Of a stretch of DNA of 64,000 bases, positions 29,301 to 39,135 are shown in pieces. Under the pieces are notes generated by a model. The model was given only the letters and a program-made list of their open reading frames with translations, searched no databases and was not told the origin of the DNA. The first letter of the stretch is position 1; each line of letters begins with the position of its first letter. The position numbers were made by a program, and so were the translations under genes. This DNA is from Diadema setosum (lineage: Eukaryota > Echinodermata > Echinoidea > Diadematoida > Diadematidae). The DNA is taken from NCBI GenBank assembly GCA_033980235.1, contig CM067065.1:28150655-28214654 (forward strand). The letters run 5' to 3'.

Positions 29301-29372
29301 AAGATTGAGTAGGAACAAGCCATTGAACGACATTTTTTATCTTTTGCAATTCGTTTACATATTAAACAGATC
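26331..29372. repeat. Satellite array beyond the insertion, increasingly diverged
   Basis: The monomer resumes exactly where the transposon cut it and matches about 19,918-20,700 at an offset of 6,413, including the 6-bp ACTTGTACTC variant. Rearrangements increase rightwards. There is an internal deletion joining GAGTGCGA to GTTAGATATTTG near 27,542. A short duplication of GCTGGAGCAAAACTTCTG lies at 28,683. Monomers after 29,000 have many substitutions. Confidence 0.88.
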
Positions 29373-29555
29373 GGGGGTGTTTCATAAAGCAGTTCGTAAA
29401 GTTACGAACGAATTACGAGCGACTGGTGATCAGTTCTTGTGCTGAATTATGGAAATTCTGATAGGTATAGCAGTACTATTAGCACATGAGAACTGATCAC
29501 CAGTCGTTCGTAAGTTGTTCGTAACTTTACGAACAGCTTTATGAAACAGGGCCCC
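29373..29555. mobile_element. 183-bp palindromic MITE in diverged satellite
   Basis: The left end GTGTTTCATAAAGCAGTTCG and the right end CAGCTTTATGAAACAGGGCC are inverted copies. The match continues through GTAAAGTTACGAAC and CTGGTGATCAGTTCT for about 70 bp on each arm, leaving a short central loop. It carries no reading frame. The target duplication is unclear because the host monomer is degraded. Confidence 0.8.
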
Positions 29556-29694
29556 AAATATCGCCTTTTCCAATGATGTATGACTTGCCATGCCGTAGCA
29601 AAACGTCTGGATCTTACCGTTGAAGGTAGAATCGTGTGTTATATAGACCGAATATACCATGCAAAACTGAATTTTGAAATACATTATTTGAGTA
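29556..29694. repeat. Diverged satellite monomer
   Basis: Landmarks are still visible: CCTTTTCCAATGATGTATGA, GTAGCAAAACGTCTGGATCT and GTTGAAGGTAGAATCG. It is the right half of the monomer split by the MITE. Confidence 0.7.
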
Positions 29695-30091
29695 ATGTAC
29701 TATACATGTACATAACTGAGTCAAAAAAAAAAAAATTGACTCTCGCGAAAGTCGCATTTTTTCATACCCGAGAGCTTCGACTCGTGCGAGGTTTGCTGTG
29801 TGTGCAACATTTGCCATAGCCTTTAGCTCGTCACATATTTTCATACTCATTGTTACCTCTCCTTTGAGGAATATCTCATGTCAATATTGTCATGGGAACT
29901 ATTATTATGTTTTCGTTGTTTTTTGTGTTTGTGTTTGTGATGTAATGTATTTTGTAAGGCAGCTCACCACAAGCTTTGCTTTTTTGAGGTTCTGCCTTCC
30001 TGTACAATAATTTCATGCATGTGATTTCCTACATGAAAAAAAAAAAAGATGGAAAATAAATGTTATACAAACTTGAACTTGAACTTGAGTA
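29695..30091 (+). mobile_element. 5'-truncated LINE 3' end with ACTTGA tail
   Basis: A T-rich non-coding segment ends in AAATAAATGTTATACAAACT followed by three ACTTGA-type units. TTGAGTA occurs before it (29,688-29,694) and at its end (30,085-30,091), consistent with a target duplication in the satellite. Short tandem units at the 3' end, without a poly(A) tail, are typical of CR1/L2-group LINEs. Confidence 0.6.
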
Positions 30092-30742
30092 TTTATAAGC
30101 CGTTGAATGACATTTTTTTTATATTTACTTTTTTTAAGAACACATATTGCTTTCCCTTTCCATATAGATTATATAAAAGACATATCGGAGCTAGATTTGT
30201 GAATCTTACTGTTTAAGGAAGAAGCCGGTATGGCCCGTCAATGATGTACTCCAACAGCACAGCGTCTTTATAGGCATTTGTCCATTTCTGTGAAAAGTGC
30301 AAGGCTAAATTTGACAAAAGGTGGTTCAGGTCAAATAACCCACTGGAAGACATATCTATCTTGAACTGTTTTATGAGGCGATTAATCATAATTACAATGT
30401 ATTAGCCATTTTGCGTAGAAACCTTTAAAGAATGAGTTTGAGGTCAAATAAAGCATTGGGAGACACTGTAATTTCAAATTTCTGCAACAGTTAATAATAA
30501 GAAAGGACATTCATACTGCAAAGCTACTAAAATGATATACTCTACTGCGTATTGACTATGCAGTAATAATGACATCCATAATTCATTAACTGTAGCTGCT
30601 TGCAGAAACAGAGGGTCGCTTTTGATACCCAGTTGTTCGACCCCGTGAACTTCGGAAATGGGGAAATATTTGAAACGATGATTTCAACAGTAAAAATTCA
30701 AAACCGCCGATACCGCGCTATCTATAGTTATGTGTTTGACAT
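30092..30742. repeat. Decayed satellite remnants
   Basis: Recognisable pieces include AAGCCGTTGAATGACATTT, GAATCTTACTGTTTAAGGAA, TATAGGCATTTGTCC and CACTGGAAGACATATCT, in monomer order but heavily substituted. From about 30,490 to 30,740 I see little beyond an occasional satellite-like word. Confidence 0.6.
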
Positions 30743-31816
30743 GCCGGAGCTAACGCCTATATACTTCGTGTCACACCTTTCCTGGCAAGCTAAGCGGGCT
30801 TCTTGCGAGTAAAAATTTTCCAGCACGCAGGAGAATTTTCTGCGGGCGGACAAGAATGTTTGCTAGTTTCACACTTGTGTCTTATACCTGCTAGGTGCGT
30901 GCTACTTACCTTCTACTTGCGTGTATTCTGTGTGGCCTGCGTGAGATCTTTGAAACCGATCCGTTTTCTGTTACGAACGACTTACGGGTACTTCGAAGTA
31001 CCTGCGTTGGAGTTGCCTGCGAGGTGCTGCTGGTAAGTGTCTCCTACAGGTGTTCTGCGTGAACCCCCTCGACTCACTCGGAACAAGTTTTGGGCATTCT
31101 CAAGGCTTTGTCATACCGTATCTGGGGAAGTTTTGCGGGTTGACTTACGGGGAAACAGTTGTTCCGCACCTGACAGTACCTAGCGCGTATCTCTCCCGTA
31201 GTTGCCCGGAGGTGCGCACGAAATTCCGATTTACTCGCAGCGAAGTTTGAGCATGACCAAAACTTTTCCGGGTGAGTTGCGGGGATTGTCCGCAGAGGTC
31301 CACGCAGAACGCCAGTAGGAGGCCTTTAGTGGATACTCCTCGCAGGCAACTCTCACGCATATACTTTGCAGTCCCCGTATGCGGCCAAGATAATGACATT
31401 TTGGGGGACTTCTGCCATTTCTTTAGAGGAATTCATTCATTCGCCTGGGACACAGGTCACACAGTATACCCGCAAGTAGAACTTAAGTAGAACGCCTCCT
31501 GCAAGTAATACGCATGCACTGACTTGTCTGCCCTCAGAAATACTAGTAAACTATTGTCCGGTATGCTGGAAAATCCCCACACGCAACAAGCCCGCGTAGC
31601 TTGCCCGGAAAGGTGTGACAGGGCCTAAACATGGTTGCGGGTAGAAATATTTGAATGCACACCTCCTGGCGACTGCGGGTGAGATACGTGCTATGTACTG
31701 TCATATGTGGGTCATCTGCGGGGACCTCCAGGTAGTAAAAATTTTTCTTCGCAAGGCTCGCCCGGAAAGATGTGAAACAGCCTTTAAAGTTTATACGTTA
31801 GCTCCGGCTTTCTCCG
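30743..31816. mobile_element. GC-rich foldback element
   Basis: The outer arms are inverted: GCCGGAGCTAACG near 30,744 and CGTTAGCTCCGGC near 31,800. Inside them, GTGTCACACCTTTCCTGGC (about 30,769) is inverted to GCCCGGAAAGGTGTGAC (about 31,603) and again to GCCCGGAAAGATGTGAAAC (about 31,753). The interior is rich in GCGGG words and has no recognisable protein. The 31,150-31,325 part recurs at 45,495-45,665, and one end recurs near 37,012, so this is a dispersed family. One reading is an older element nested at the end of another. Confidence 0.6.
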
Positions 31817-31885
31817 TATTCTACCGTTAACAGTAAAGATTTAGTCTGTCTGTCAACGGTAGAATCAAGTAATATCATATCATAC
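31817..31885. repeat. Satellite remnant
   Basis: GTCAACGGTAGAATCAAGTA resembles the monomer words TGTTAAAGGTAGAATCAAGT. It shows that the foldback element and the LINE tail on either side sit in old satellite. Confidence 0.45.
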
Positions 31886-32546
31886 ATTGATAATAGGACT
31901 CGTTACTATAGCTGTATTTAAATATGAACTGAAACTGATATAATTGTAATCTCGAATTATTATTTGAGTAATAATTCCAGGAAAATTGTTTGTCTGTGTT
32001 CAAAACCATCAAGCAATTGTATTAATTTTGTTCCATGCATTTGAAGGACGGTACCAGTTCTTAAGTATTTTATATCTTATTCTTCCTGTCTCTTTTCTCA
32101 ACTCCCGTCTCTATTTTCTAAGTAAATTTAAGTTTGTAGTGGTTGTGTTCGTAGTCTAATGGTACATACAGTAGGTCTGTCTACAATATCATCTATACCT
32201 GCCTATCTGTATCATACATGTTTGTAAGCCTCATCTTTGATTGATTTATGCAATCCTGCACAGTTTGAAATTAGGTACTGATGAATACAGCTTACTTTGG
32301 TCGAGATTTACATTTGTGTGCGGATATTGTATCTGAATGGAATAATATTGTATAAAAAAACTACGTTTTTTAAACGGTGGGACTCCACATCCATCCACCA
32401 AAGTACTGATTACTGCAATGTTGTACTTGCGTTATCATGTTAACATTTATTTCGTTTTTGTTGTGTTTTATGTACGTCATTATCTTTTTATCATTCATTT
32501 CAGAGAAGGGGAAAAAATTCATACTTGAACTTGAACCTGACCCTGA
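31886..32546 (+). mobile_element. LINE 3' end with ACTTGA-type tail
   Basis: AT-rich non-coding DNA ends in CATACTTGAACTTGAACCTG, the same tail type as the element ending near 30,090. No reverse transcriptase remains. The left border is approximate. Confidence 0.45.
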
Positions 32547-32800
32547 GTAATTAGAGCATGATTAGGTCTACAGTGTACATCAACCATTCGTGATAAATGT
32601 GTGTCGACGAAATTGCGATCCTGACTTTTGAAAACAGAGAGTGTCAAGTGGAATAAAACAGCAGATGACATGTTGACTTTTAACAAAACTATGAGAAAAG
32701 AGCAGATATTGACCGTTTTACATAGTGAAATATCAAGGGGACACCCTTTCGTCAACCTCAGGTTCATCATCCACCCACCAATCATTCAATCACTGAATTC
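32547..32800. repeat. Decayed satellite remnant
   Basis: Monomer order is still traceable: a TCTACAGTGTACATC-like piece, TCAAGTGGAATAAAACAGCA, GATGACATGTTGACTTTTA, then AGAGCAGATATTGACCGTTT. Divergence is high. Confidence 0.5.
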
Positions 32801-33336
32801 ATTATTATGTAAAGAAGTAGCCATCACTATCCTTGCTCAGCTGCATGCAGCTCCAACTCTATGAAGCATATTCCGGCTCTACCATCCCCTGTTCCATTTC
32901 CCTTGTTCAGCGTGTAGGCATTCTCTCATTCTCTCTTTTTCTTTCTTTCCTTCCATGCTTTTCATCTATTCTGGCAAGTTGTGTCATGTTGTTGTGTTTC
33001 TTCTGTTTTGTCCCGTCCTGTCGTATATCATATTTGTCACAAGTGTTTGAAAATAGGTAATTCATAAATTTTATGAGTGGTTCACAATCTATAGTGGACC
33101 TCTCTATTTTTTCTTCCTTTTTTTTTTTGTCAACTGAAGCATTACTTTGTATTATTATTATTTTTTTTTGCCAGTATGCGCTCTTATGTGTATCGATATC
33201 ATTTATTTATTGCAAAGGCAAATGTTTTTTGTTTATGATGTAATACCTGATTTATCTTGTGTAATGTTTGTGTTGAAAGAAAAAAAAAAGAAGAATTAAA
33301 ATAAATGAATTGAATTGAATTGAATTGAATTGAACC
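32801..33336 (+). mobile_element. LINE 3' end with GAATT tail
   Basis: A pyrimidine-rich 3'-UTR-like segment ends AAAATAAATGAATTG and then repeats GAATT to about 33,334. Degraded satellite lies on both sides, so it too inserted into the array edge. Confidence 0.6.
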
Positions 33337-34643
33337 CTAGCAAAATGACTGGATCTCACTGTTAAAGGAAATCAAAGCCAAAATATATCTGGATATAGTG
33401 AAAATAACAATATTAGTAGAACGCATCAGAGAAAGTTTAAGGAAAATTGACAATCAATTCAAAAGTAATGAATTTTACAGTTTCTTGTTGGATAAGGAAA
33501 CGACCAAACTTCTTCCAGCTGAATTCATAATGTCTATCAATAATGTCACAAAGACAGTGGCCCAGTCTGCATGCGTATACATTTTAAAGATTGTTGGATG
33601 ATTAAGTAAGAACAAACACCCCCCCACCAAAAAAAGAAGAAGAAGAAGAAAGAAACAAAGCAACTTTCATTTTTAGTTTTACTTCATTTCTGCATGCTTT
33701 TATGAAAATCCTATACGTAATATTACTTACTCTATATATGCCCAACATGTACAATGTGCTTTGATAAATAATGCAAATCATTAAGTCACATCAGTACAAT
33801 AACAATCACGATTATCATTACAATATCTGAACAGTTACAATGAAATCAGCAATACGCTTATACTTCTAATTTGAAAGAGAACAAATGCAGGAGTCTAGCT
33901 GCCATATTAATCACATGTGTAATAATGACGGCAGCCTTAGGAAAAAAGGACAAAAGAAACATACACAGAAATAGACATTTGCAATTGAAACTTGTTTTGT
34001 ACTAACTTAATGAATCCAACAATGAAAGCAAGTAGGAGAGGGAATAATGAGAAAAAGATGCAACGTGAGAGGCCAATTGTACAAAGTGGTTATAGGTGCA
34101 ATAATGTGCCTATAATCATGGCTATAATGAGAATGTTACACGAGTAGACATAATTATGCATCTACGTGTTGCTTAGGCATGTGTGAGTGATCGCGTGTAC
34201 GCATGCTGTTAAAGTATTACTTCTTATATCTTCAGAGAACATGTACATATTCTTTATATCATCTGCGCACAACGTCTAAAAGACTATAAATACCATTATA
34301 AACTCAAATAAAAATAGTCCGGAGTAGCAAAGTAACCACAACCCCCCCCCCCCCCCCCCCTCCCCCACAACCTAGACGCATGCATGAATAAGAAATACAC
34401 CGTAACATTCTTTTTCAAAACTTGGCGAAGTGAGAGTTTGGTCAACTGTAAAACATTATAATTTATTTTCATGTACATATTGTACTGATATAACTGACGA
34501 GCAAACATTCCAATGGACAAGCGTTTAATCATCTCCACCGACATCTCCCGGGGGTTATTCTCCTTTATTTTGTCTGGTCATCCAGTAACAGCGTTTGTCG
34601 GTTTATGGTGGTCACTCTTGTGGGAACTTGGCCAGTTGCTGCC
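33337..34643. other. Array edge and unassigned flank
   Basis: CTAGCAAAATGACTGGATCT and CACTGTTAAAGG (33,337-33,368) are the last satellite words I see. The rest holds an AAG-type run near 33,636, a 19-C run at 34,342-34,360 and otherwise nothing I recognise. Reading frames here are short and lack family motifs. Confidence 0.5.
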
Positions 34644-34767
34644 TAGCCTTTTGTCAAGGCCCTCTCGCTGTATGGTGAAGAGAGCCCAGCTGAGTGGGGT
34701 TGCTATCGCGGTCGGCTGGGCTCGCTTCGCTTTCCCATTTCAACGAGAGGACCTTGACAAAAGGCTA
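34644..34767. mobile_element. 124-bp MITE with 9-bp target duplication (MULE-like size)
   Basis: The element begins TAGCCTTTTGTCAAGG and ends CCTTGACAAAAGGCTA. Inverted similarity continues inwards (CCTCTCG and CGAGAGG, GAGCCCAGC and GCTGGGCTC), so it can fold on itself almost completely. GTTGCTGCC flanks it directly on both sides (34,635-34,643 and 34,768-34,776), a perfect 9-bp duplication. Nine bases is the usual length for Mutator-like elements, though Merlin-type elements can also give 8-9 bp. Confidence 0.8.
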
Positions 34768-34776
34768 GTTGCTGCC

Positions 34777-35119
34777 ATGCCCAGTAACCGCGGTTTAGCG
34801 CATTTAATATATATGTTACAACAGTGATCACACGCTGTTTTGTTCTAATTATGTATACAACAACAACAACAACAACAAGAACAAATCAACCCGAATACAA
34901 TCTCAACAGTGTATTATCAGGGAGGTGGTTTTCATGGGGTGCTAATGTGTCTTACACAGGATTTAACCATCATTCAGATTGATCCCATGGGTATCGAGGG
35001 AACCCGATGATGGACAGGAAACGAAGAGTAAAACAATCGCACCCCTCCCCCTACTCAAGGAGAAATAGTGGTAGAAGAAGAAGGAGAAAGAAAAAAAAAG
35101 AAGAAAAACAGCATTCCAG
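34777..35119. other. Unassigned DNA upstream of first recognised exon
   Basis: It contains a CAA microsatellite (about 34,859-34,878) and a purine-rich AGAAGAAGG tract (about 35,071-35,110). I find no start codon or promoter for the downstream gene, so earlier exons probably lie elsewhere. Confidence 0.4.
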
Positions 35120-35285
35120 TCCCAGATAACAGAAACGGTTTCAACGTGGTCAGATCATGGACATGGTCCATCGTCAGATGATGAAACTTTCTCCCAAGAT
35201 TCACTCGAGCACATATTGCTTTGCCGAATCATCCGATTGCTGAGACCAAGGCACAGACGCTTTATTTACTGCACCTTACTGAGAG
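35120..35285 (+). CDS. Exon A (5' border uncertain), SGNH-PHD-transposase gene
   Basis: The frame is open from about 35,075 to a strong donor (GAG then GTAAGC) at 35,285. It encodes a segment with an acidic stretch (SDDETF) followed by a leucine/arginine-rich part (RIIRLLRPRHRR). No Met occurs in frame, and a stop lies at 35,072, so this is an internal exon. The acceptor could be the CAG at 35,117-35,119 or a nearby AG, and the preceding tract is purine-rich, which is weak. It leaves phase 1, which joins exon B in frame. I recognise no domain. It belongs to the gene only by splice phase and strand, so the assignment is tentative. Confidence 0.45.
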
Positions 35286-36395
35286 GTAAGCATTATTATC
35301 AAAAATAAGCAATATGACTGTTTAGAATGTTCGATCATATTGTAGACATGGCTGATGTAGATGTTTTAAAAAGATGGGAAAATCGGTTTTCTGTGTCTGT
35401 AAATTTGTATGTACTTTCGTGAATGGATCAAAGTCATTTTTTGCCCATCGATCGGTAGCTTTAGAGGTTTAGAAGTTAGAAGGCCCACAAAACCAAGCTT
35501 GTAGGACGTTGGACACTGGAATGAAATCAACGACAGCACCAATATTTAGCAGTCCCTTCATTCCATTTCCAAAAATTTCTTTCTGAGTATACAATATTTT
35601 AGTGATGTATCATTTATTTGTATCTATGTTAATAATTTACCCGTGTCTTTATTACATGTTATTACATTCTTCACATTATTGTACTGATTTCGTTGCATTA
35701 TTTGTATACGCGAACATTTCATTGCATCCCGAATTTGTTGGAGATGAAATAAATCAAATTGAACTTAAACAAAAATTAAAGTCAGAAGGCCCATATCTCG
35801 CGAATCCCGCGCCCTAAGCGCGATGTCGACTACTGGCGGTTAGCGGTTACAGTGTTCTCACAGGCTGCGAATAAAGCGTGTTTGCGATTAGACCACGTTT
35901 TCTCCAAAGCGAATTTACTATCCATTATCTCTATAATAGTAGAGTAATTTCAGTACCGTTTGCATCTAGAAGTAATGAGGAATTGGTTATGACACCATTG
36001 TAAATATTTAATGATAAACCCGTTCTTTTTTATGTTATTTCAGTAAAAATTGTAACTGATATTTGTGTGCTTGTGAAATATAAATAATGACAAGTTATCA
36101 TAACTTTATTTAGTTTCTACAGTGGAAGTTGTAAACAATATTGCTGTTTATTCAATGAGGATTGACGAAGATTTTGCTCACAGTTTGATATATGTTTCAC
36201 ACATTGGCAGTTGGGGATGTGTGACACGCAAAGACAATAGACTTTAGTACATGTAATAATATGTAAGGTACTATTTTGGGAAAATTGTTTATCTGCAGGC
36301 ACATTTTCATTTTCAATCACGATTTACTCTTTTTCTAGATATCTCAAGGTTAACAAAGCTTTTGTGTATTGCACTTTTTTTTTTTTTTAATCAAG
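35286..36395 (+). other. Intron between exons A and B, with a LINE-like tail
   Basis: AGAAGGCCCA occurs at about 35,478 and 35,785, bracketing an AT-rich segment that ends GAAATAAATCAAATTGAACT. This looks like a small LINE 3' end with a target duplication. The remainder shows nothing I recognise. The intron ends in a T-run and TTTTTAATCAAG, a good acceptor. Confidence 0.45.
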
Positions 36396-36544
36396 ACTTT
36401 GTCCCACAATGCCGACAACCACTACGTCATGGAGGATCAGCTCAGGGGAAAGATGCGGCAGCGCATCAGCATTTGGAGAGTTATTCGCCAGACGAGGAAC
36501 GGGACGACGCAGCAAGGCAGAGACTTGGGAGACAGGTGTCAGCG
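36396..36544 (+). CDS. Exon B, linker before SGNH domain
   Basis: The exon follows a 16-base polypyrimidine tract and AATCAAG. It begins by completing a GAC codon from exon A and reads about 49 codons rich in Gln, Arg, Asp and Ala (for example SPDEERDDAARQRLGRQ), probably disordered or helical. The donor GCG then GTAAAC at 36,545 leaves phase 0, which matches exon C. A second GT at 36,592 would leave phase 2 and break the frame into exon C, so I prefer the first. All three frames are fairly open here, so confidence rests on splice sites and phase. No domain is recognised. Confidence 0.5.
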
Positions 36545-36670
36545 GTAAACAGAACAGATCTGCGATCGAAGTCCCAAGATACGAACGACCGGTACAGTCA
36601 CTCATTTTTTTTTTTATCTGCGATATAAATGAATAGAAACAACGGCAAATAATTCTTGAATTCGTCAAGA

Positions 36671-36715
36671 TTGAATTGCCTTTTGGACACACTCTCTGTC
36701 CAAAAGGCAATTCAA
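36671..36715. repeat. Perfect 19-bp hairpin
   Basis: TTGAATTGCCTTTTGGACA (36,671-36,689) is followed by a 7-base loop and its exact reverse complement (36,697-36,715). It may be the remnant of a very short foldback element. Confidence 0.85.
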
Positions 36716-36796
36716 ATTATACGCATGAGCATTTTCGAACAAAATTTCAGTGATATCAGGTTTATGATAAAGGCACTATAATTACATTTGCTCTCA

Positions 36797-36862
36797 GTCA
36801 CATGCAAAGAGTATAGAAGCGCACGCACACTGCGTGTGCTTCTATACTCTTTGGTCACATGT
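36797..36862. repeat. Imperfect long hairpin
   Basis: GCAAAGAGTATAGAAGCGCA is inverted as TGTGCTTCTATACTCTTTGG, with CACATG at both outer ends. The loop is short and contains the GCACACTGCG core. No reading frame. Confidence 0.8.
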
Positions 36863-36920
36863 GAAGATGATTTTGCTAAAATAAAGGTGGACATCCCTCC
36901 GAGAAACATCTATACAAAGG

Positions 36921-36997
36921 TAGTCTGGTTTCCAGACCCTTTGCCAACTGGACTCCGCGGCAAAATAGTATGGACAGAGGGTCTGGAAGCCAGACTA
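36921..36997. mobile_element. 77-bp TA-bounded palindromic MITE
   Basis: TAGTCTGGTTTCCAGACCCT at the left is mirrored by GGGTCTGGAAGCCAGACTA at the right. The ends are TA on both sides, as expected if a TA target was duplicated (Tc1/mariner/pogo type). The superfamily call is inference from the ends only. Confidence 0.65.
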
Positions 36998-37413
36998 ATA
37001 TAAAGGCCCTGTCAATGTCACACCTTTCCGGGTAAGCTATTACGCGAGCTTGCTTTTATCAGGGAGGTTTGTCTCACCTCCCTGCTTTTATGTACTGCAC
37101 ATACACTACATACACATGACAGTCAGCATTGACACGACTTGCACGCTTGATGTGGATCTGGATGGCGATTATACTGTATAACATGTCAAACATACAGGAG
37201 ATTTACAATTATTACTGTGGAATGAAGAGGGTGGTGGCAGAGGAAGTGAGATGAACAGGTGGTGGTGTTTATGAAAGGTGATGAAGCATGGTGGTGGCTG
37301 GAGAAAGGAGTGTCAGGTTGACCAGGGTGGTGGCCACCTCCATGGGTTGACCGTGAGGACAGATCGAGTGACCAAAGCTATGGAATATGGAAGCAGGAGC
37401 CCCGTCAAAAACA

Positions 37414-37735
37414 GGGACATACGTCGCTTAGCAATTCGAATTGCTACACGACGTTAACGATTACATGATATGAATTATTACGCGACGTAATTATTTGCGT
37501 CGTGTAGCAATTCGAATTACTACACGACGTAATTCCGAATTACTGCTCAACGACTTAACGTCCCAACATGGAATGAATAGGTGTCATGTTGCAATTCCTA
37601 ATGCTACACGACGTAAATGATTACGTCGTGTCCTAATTCCAATTACTATACGTGACGCAAATAATTACGTTGTAAAGTATTAAAAGTAATTACTGCACGA
37701 CGTAATTCCGAATTACTGCACAACGACTAGCAAGG
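37414..37735. repeat. Cluster of ACACGACGTAAT-type palindromic motifs
   Basis: TACACGACGTAAT and its reverse complement ATTACGTCGTGTA, with small variants, occur about nine times, separated by AATTCGAATTAC-like palindromes. Blocks such as TGCACGACGTAATTCCG recur directly. A related fragment (GTAATCATTTGCGTTGTGTA) lies at about 43,840. Confidence 0.75.
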
Positions 37736-37836
37736 CGAAGTATAATAGCGTAGCGACGTTAAATCGACCAATGAAATCGTTCGTTATTTGTTCAGTGATG
37801 TGTGACAGTGCACGTGCCAAATGTTCCCCATTGTAG

Positions 37837-37864
37837 ACCATGGACCCTATGTAGGGTCCATGGT
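37837..37864. repeat. 28-bp near-perfect palindrome
   Basis: ACCATGGACCCTAT is followed directly by GTAGGGTCCATGGT, with 13 of 14 pairs matching. Nothing links it to a gene. Confidence 0.8.
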
Positions 37865-39135
37865 TAGTTAGTGGCTCATCAAGAGTATCTTGGGAGATTG
37901 GCCTGAGCCGGGATTTGTTATAGGCCTAAAACGCCGGGAAATGTTTTAAAAAAAAAACAGTTATATATTGCCGGGAAATGTTGCCGGGAAATGTTAAAAT
38001 CATGTACATGTACTTCAAAGTTAGGAGATGATCTCGATGTCTAACAAAACTGCTTATGAACCTTTACCGTTTTCATTTTCTTGTTAACCCCACTACGGAT
38101 TTTTAACAAACTTGGCAGATAGCATCTTCATAGTGATATGATCTTATTTGTTTTAATGAGTCCCCCTCCCCCTCCTCCCCCAAGGAGGAGGAGGATGAAG
38201 CCTCAGAGTCCATAAACACTGTAATTTTTTTATCTACTTCTGCCGAACCGAAAAAAAAAATAAAGCTGAGTAAGTGCTATGAAGACATTCATAACTGAAA
38301 TTTCAGTTTGATTATGGCGGAATCAGGGGTGCCCTGATATGGGGGGGGGGGGGGGGGGTAAGGGGGATTTTCCACTTTTTTTTTCATCTTCTTGAAAAAT
38401 CTGTGGCGGATTTTCACCAAACTTGGCAGATATCATATTAATGATGATACCATCTGCCCGGCAAAAAAAAAAGGGGGTGTTAAAGCCCCAAAGTCCCTGT
38501 ATTCTGATTTTTTTTTTTTGTATCTTCTTCTGTCGAACCGAAAAAGATAGAGCTAAGTTAGTGCTATGAAGACATTAATGACTGAAATTTCACGTTTGAT
38601 TTTATGGCGCATCCAGAGGTGCTCTAATAATAGGCTGGGCGGGAGGGGGGAGGGAGGGAGGAGACGGAATTTTCACTTTTGCAACATCTTTTTAAAACAA
38701 GTATGAAAGATTATCCCAAACTCTTGAAAGCGGTTCCTTTAAACCATCCCCTGCCCCCTCTTTTCACCCCTCCCCCATAGATTTAGTGACCTTTAATTCG
38801 AAGAAAATGGGATTCTCTTTTCCTATATGCTTTGGTGAAAAGCCCATTAAATCTTTCAAGAACCTACAGAAAATGTGGAACATCCCCTCCTTCACCTCAC
38901 CCCCATCAGTACACCCCTGAATCTGCCATAATCAAATACACTAGTATGAAATTTCATTCATATAGCACTAACTTAGCTCTCGATTCGACCTAAGAAGATG
39001 GAAATAATTGTAGAGTTTCGGACTCTGATTATCAACTCCTCCCTCCCCCCCCCCTCCTTCGGTCGTGAAGGGGGGGGGGGGGAGCTATATCACCATAAAG
39101 CTGCTAACTGCCAAATTTGGTGAAAATCCGTCAAA

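Noticed and set aside
29373..29555. A defined target duplication for the MITE
   Set aside because: The flanking monomer is too diverged to decide which bases were duplicated.
32519..32864. Reading frames at 32.5-32.9 kb as genes
   Set aside because: They lie over decayed satellite and a LINE tail and show no family motif.
36387..36710. Antisense frame over exon B
   Set aside because: It is a shadow of the exon, with no splice sites or motifs of its own.
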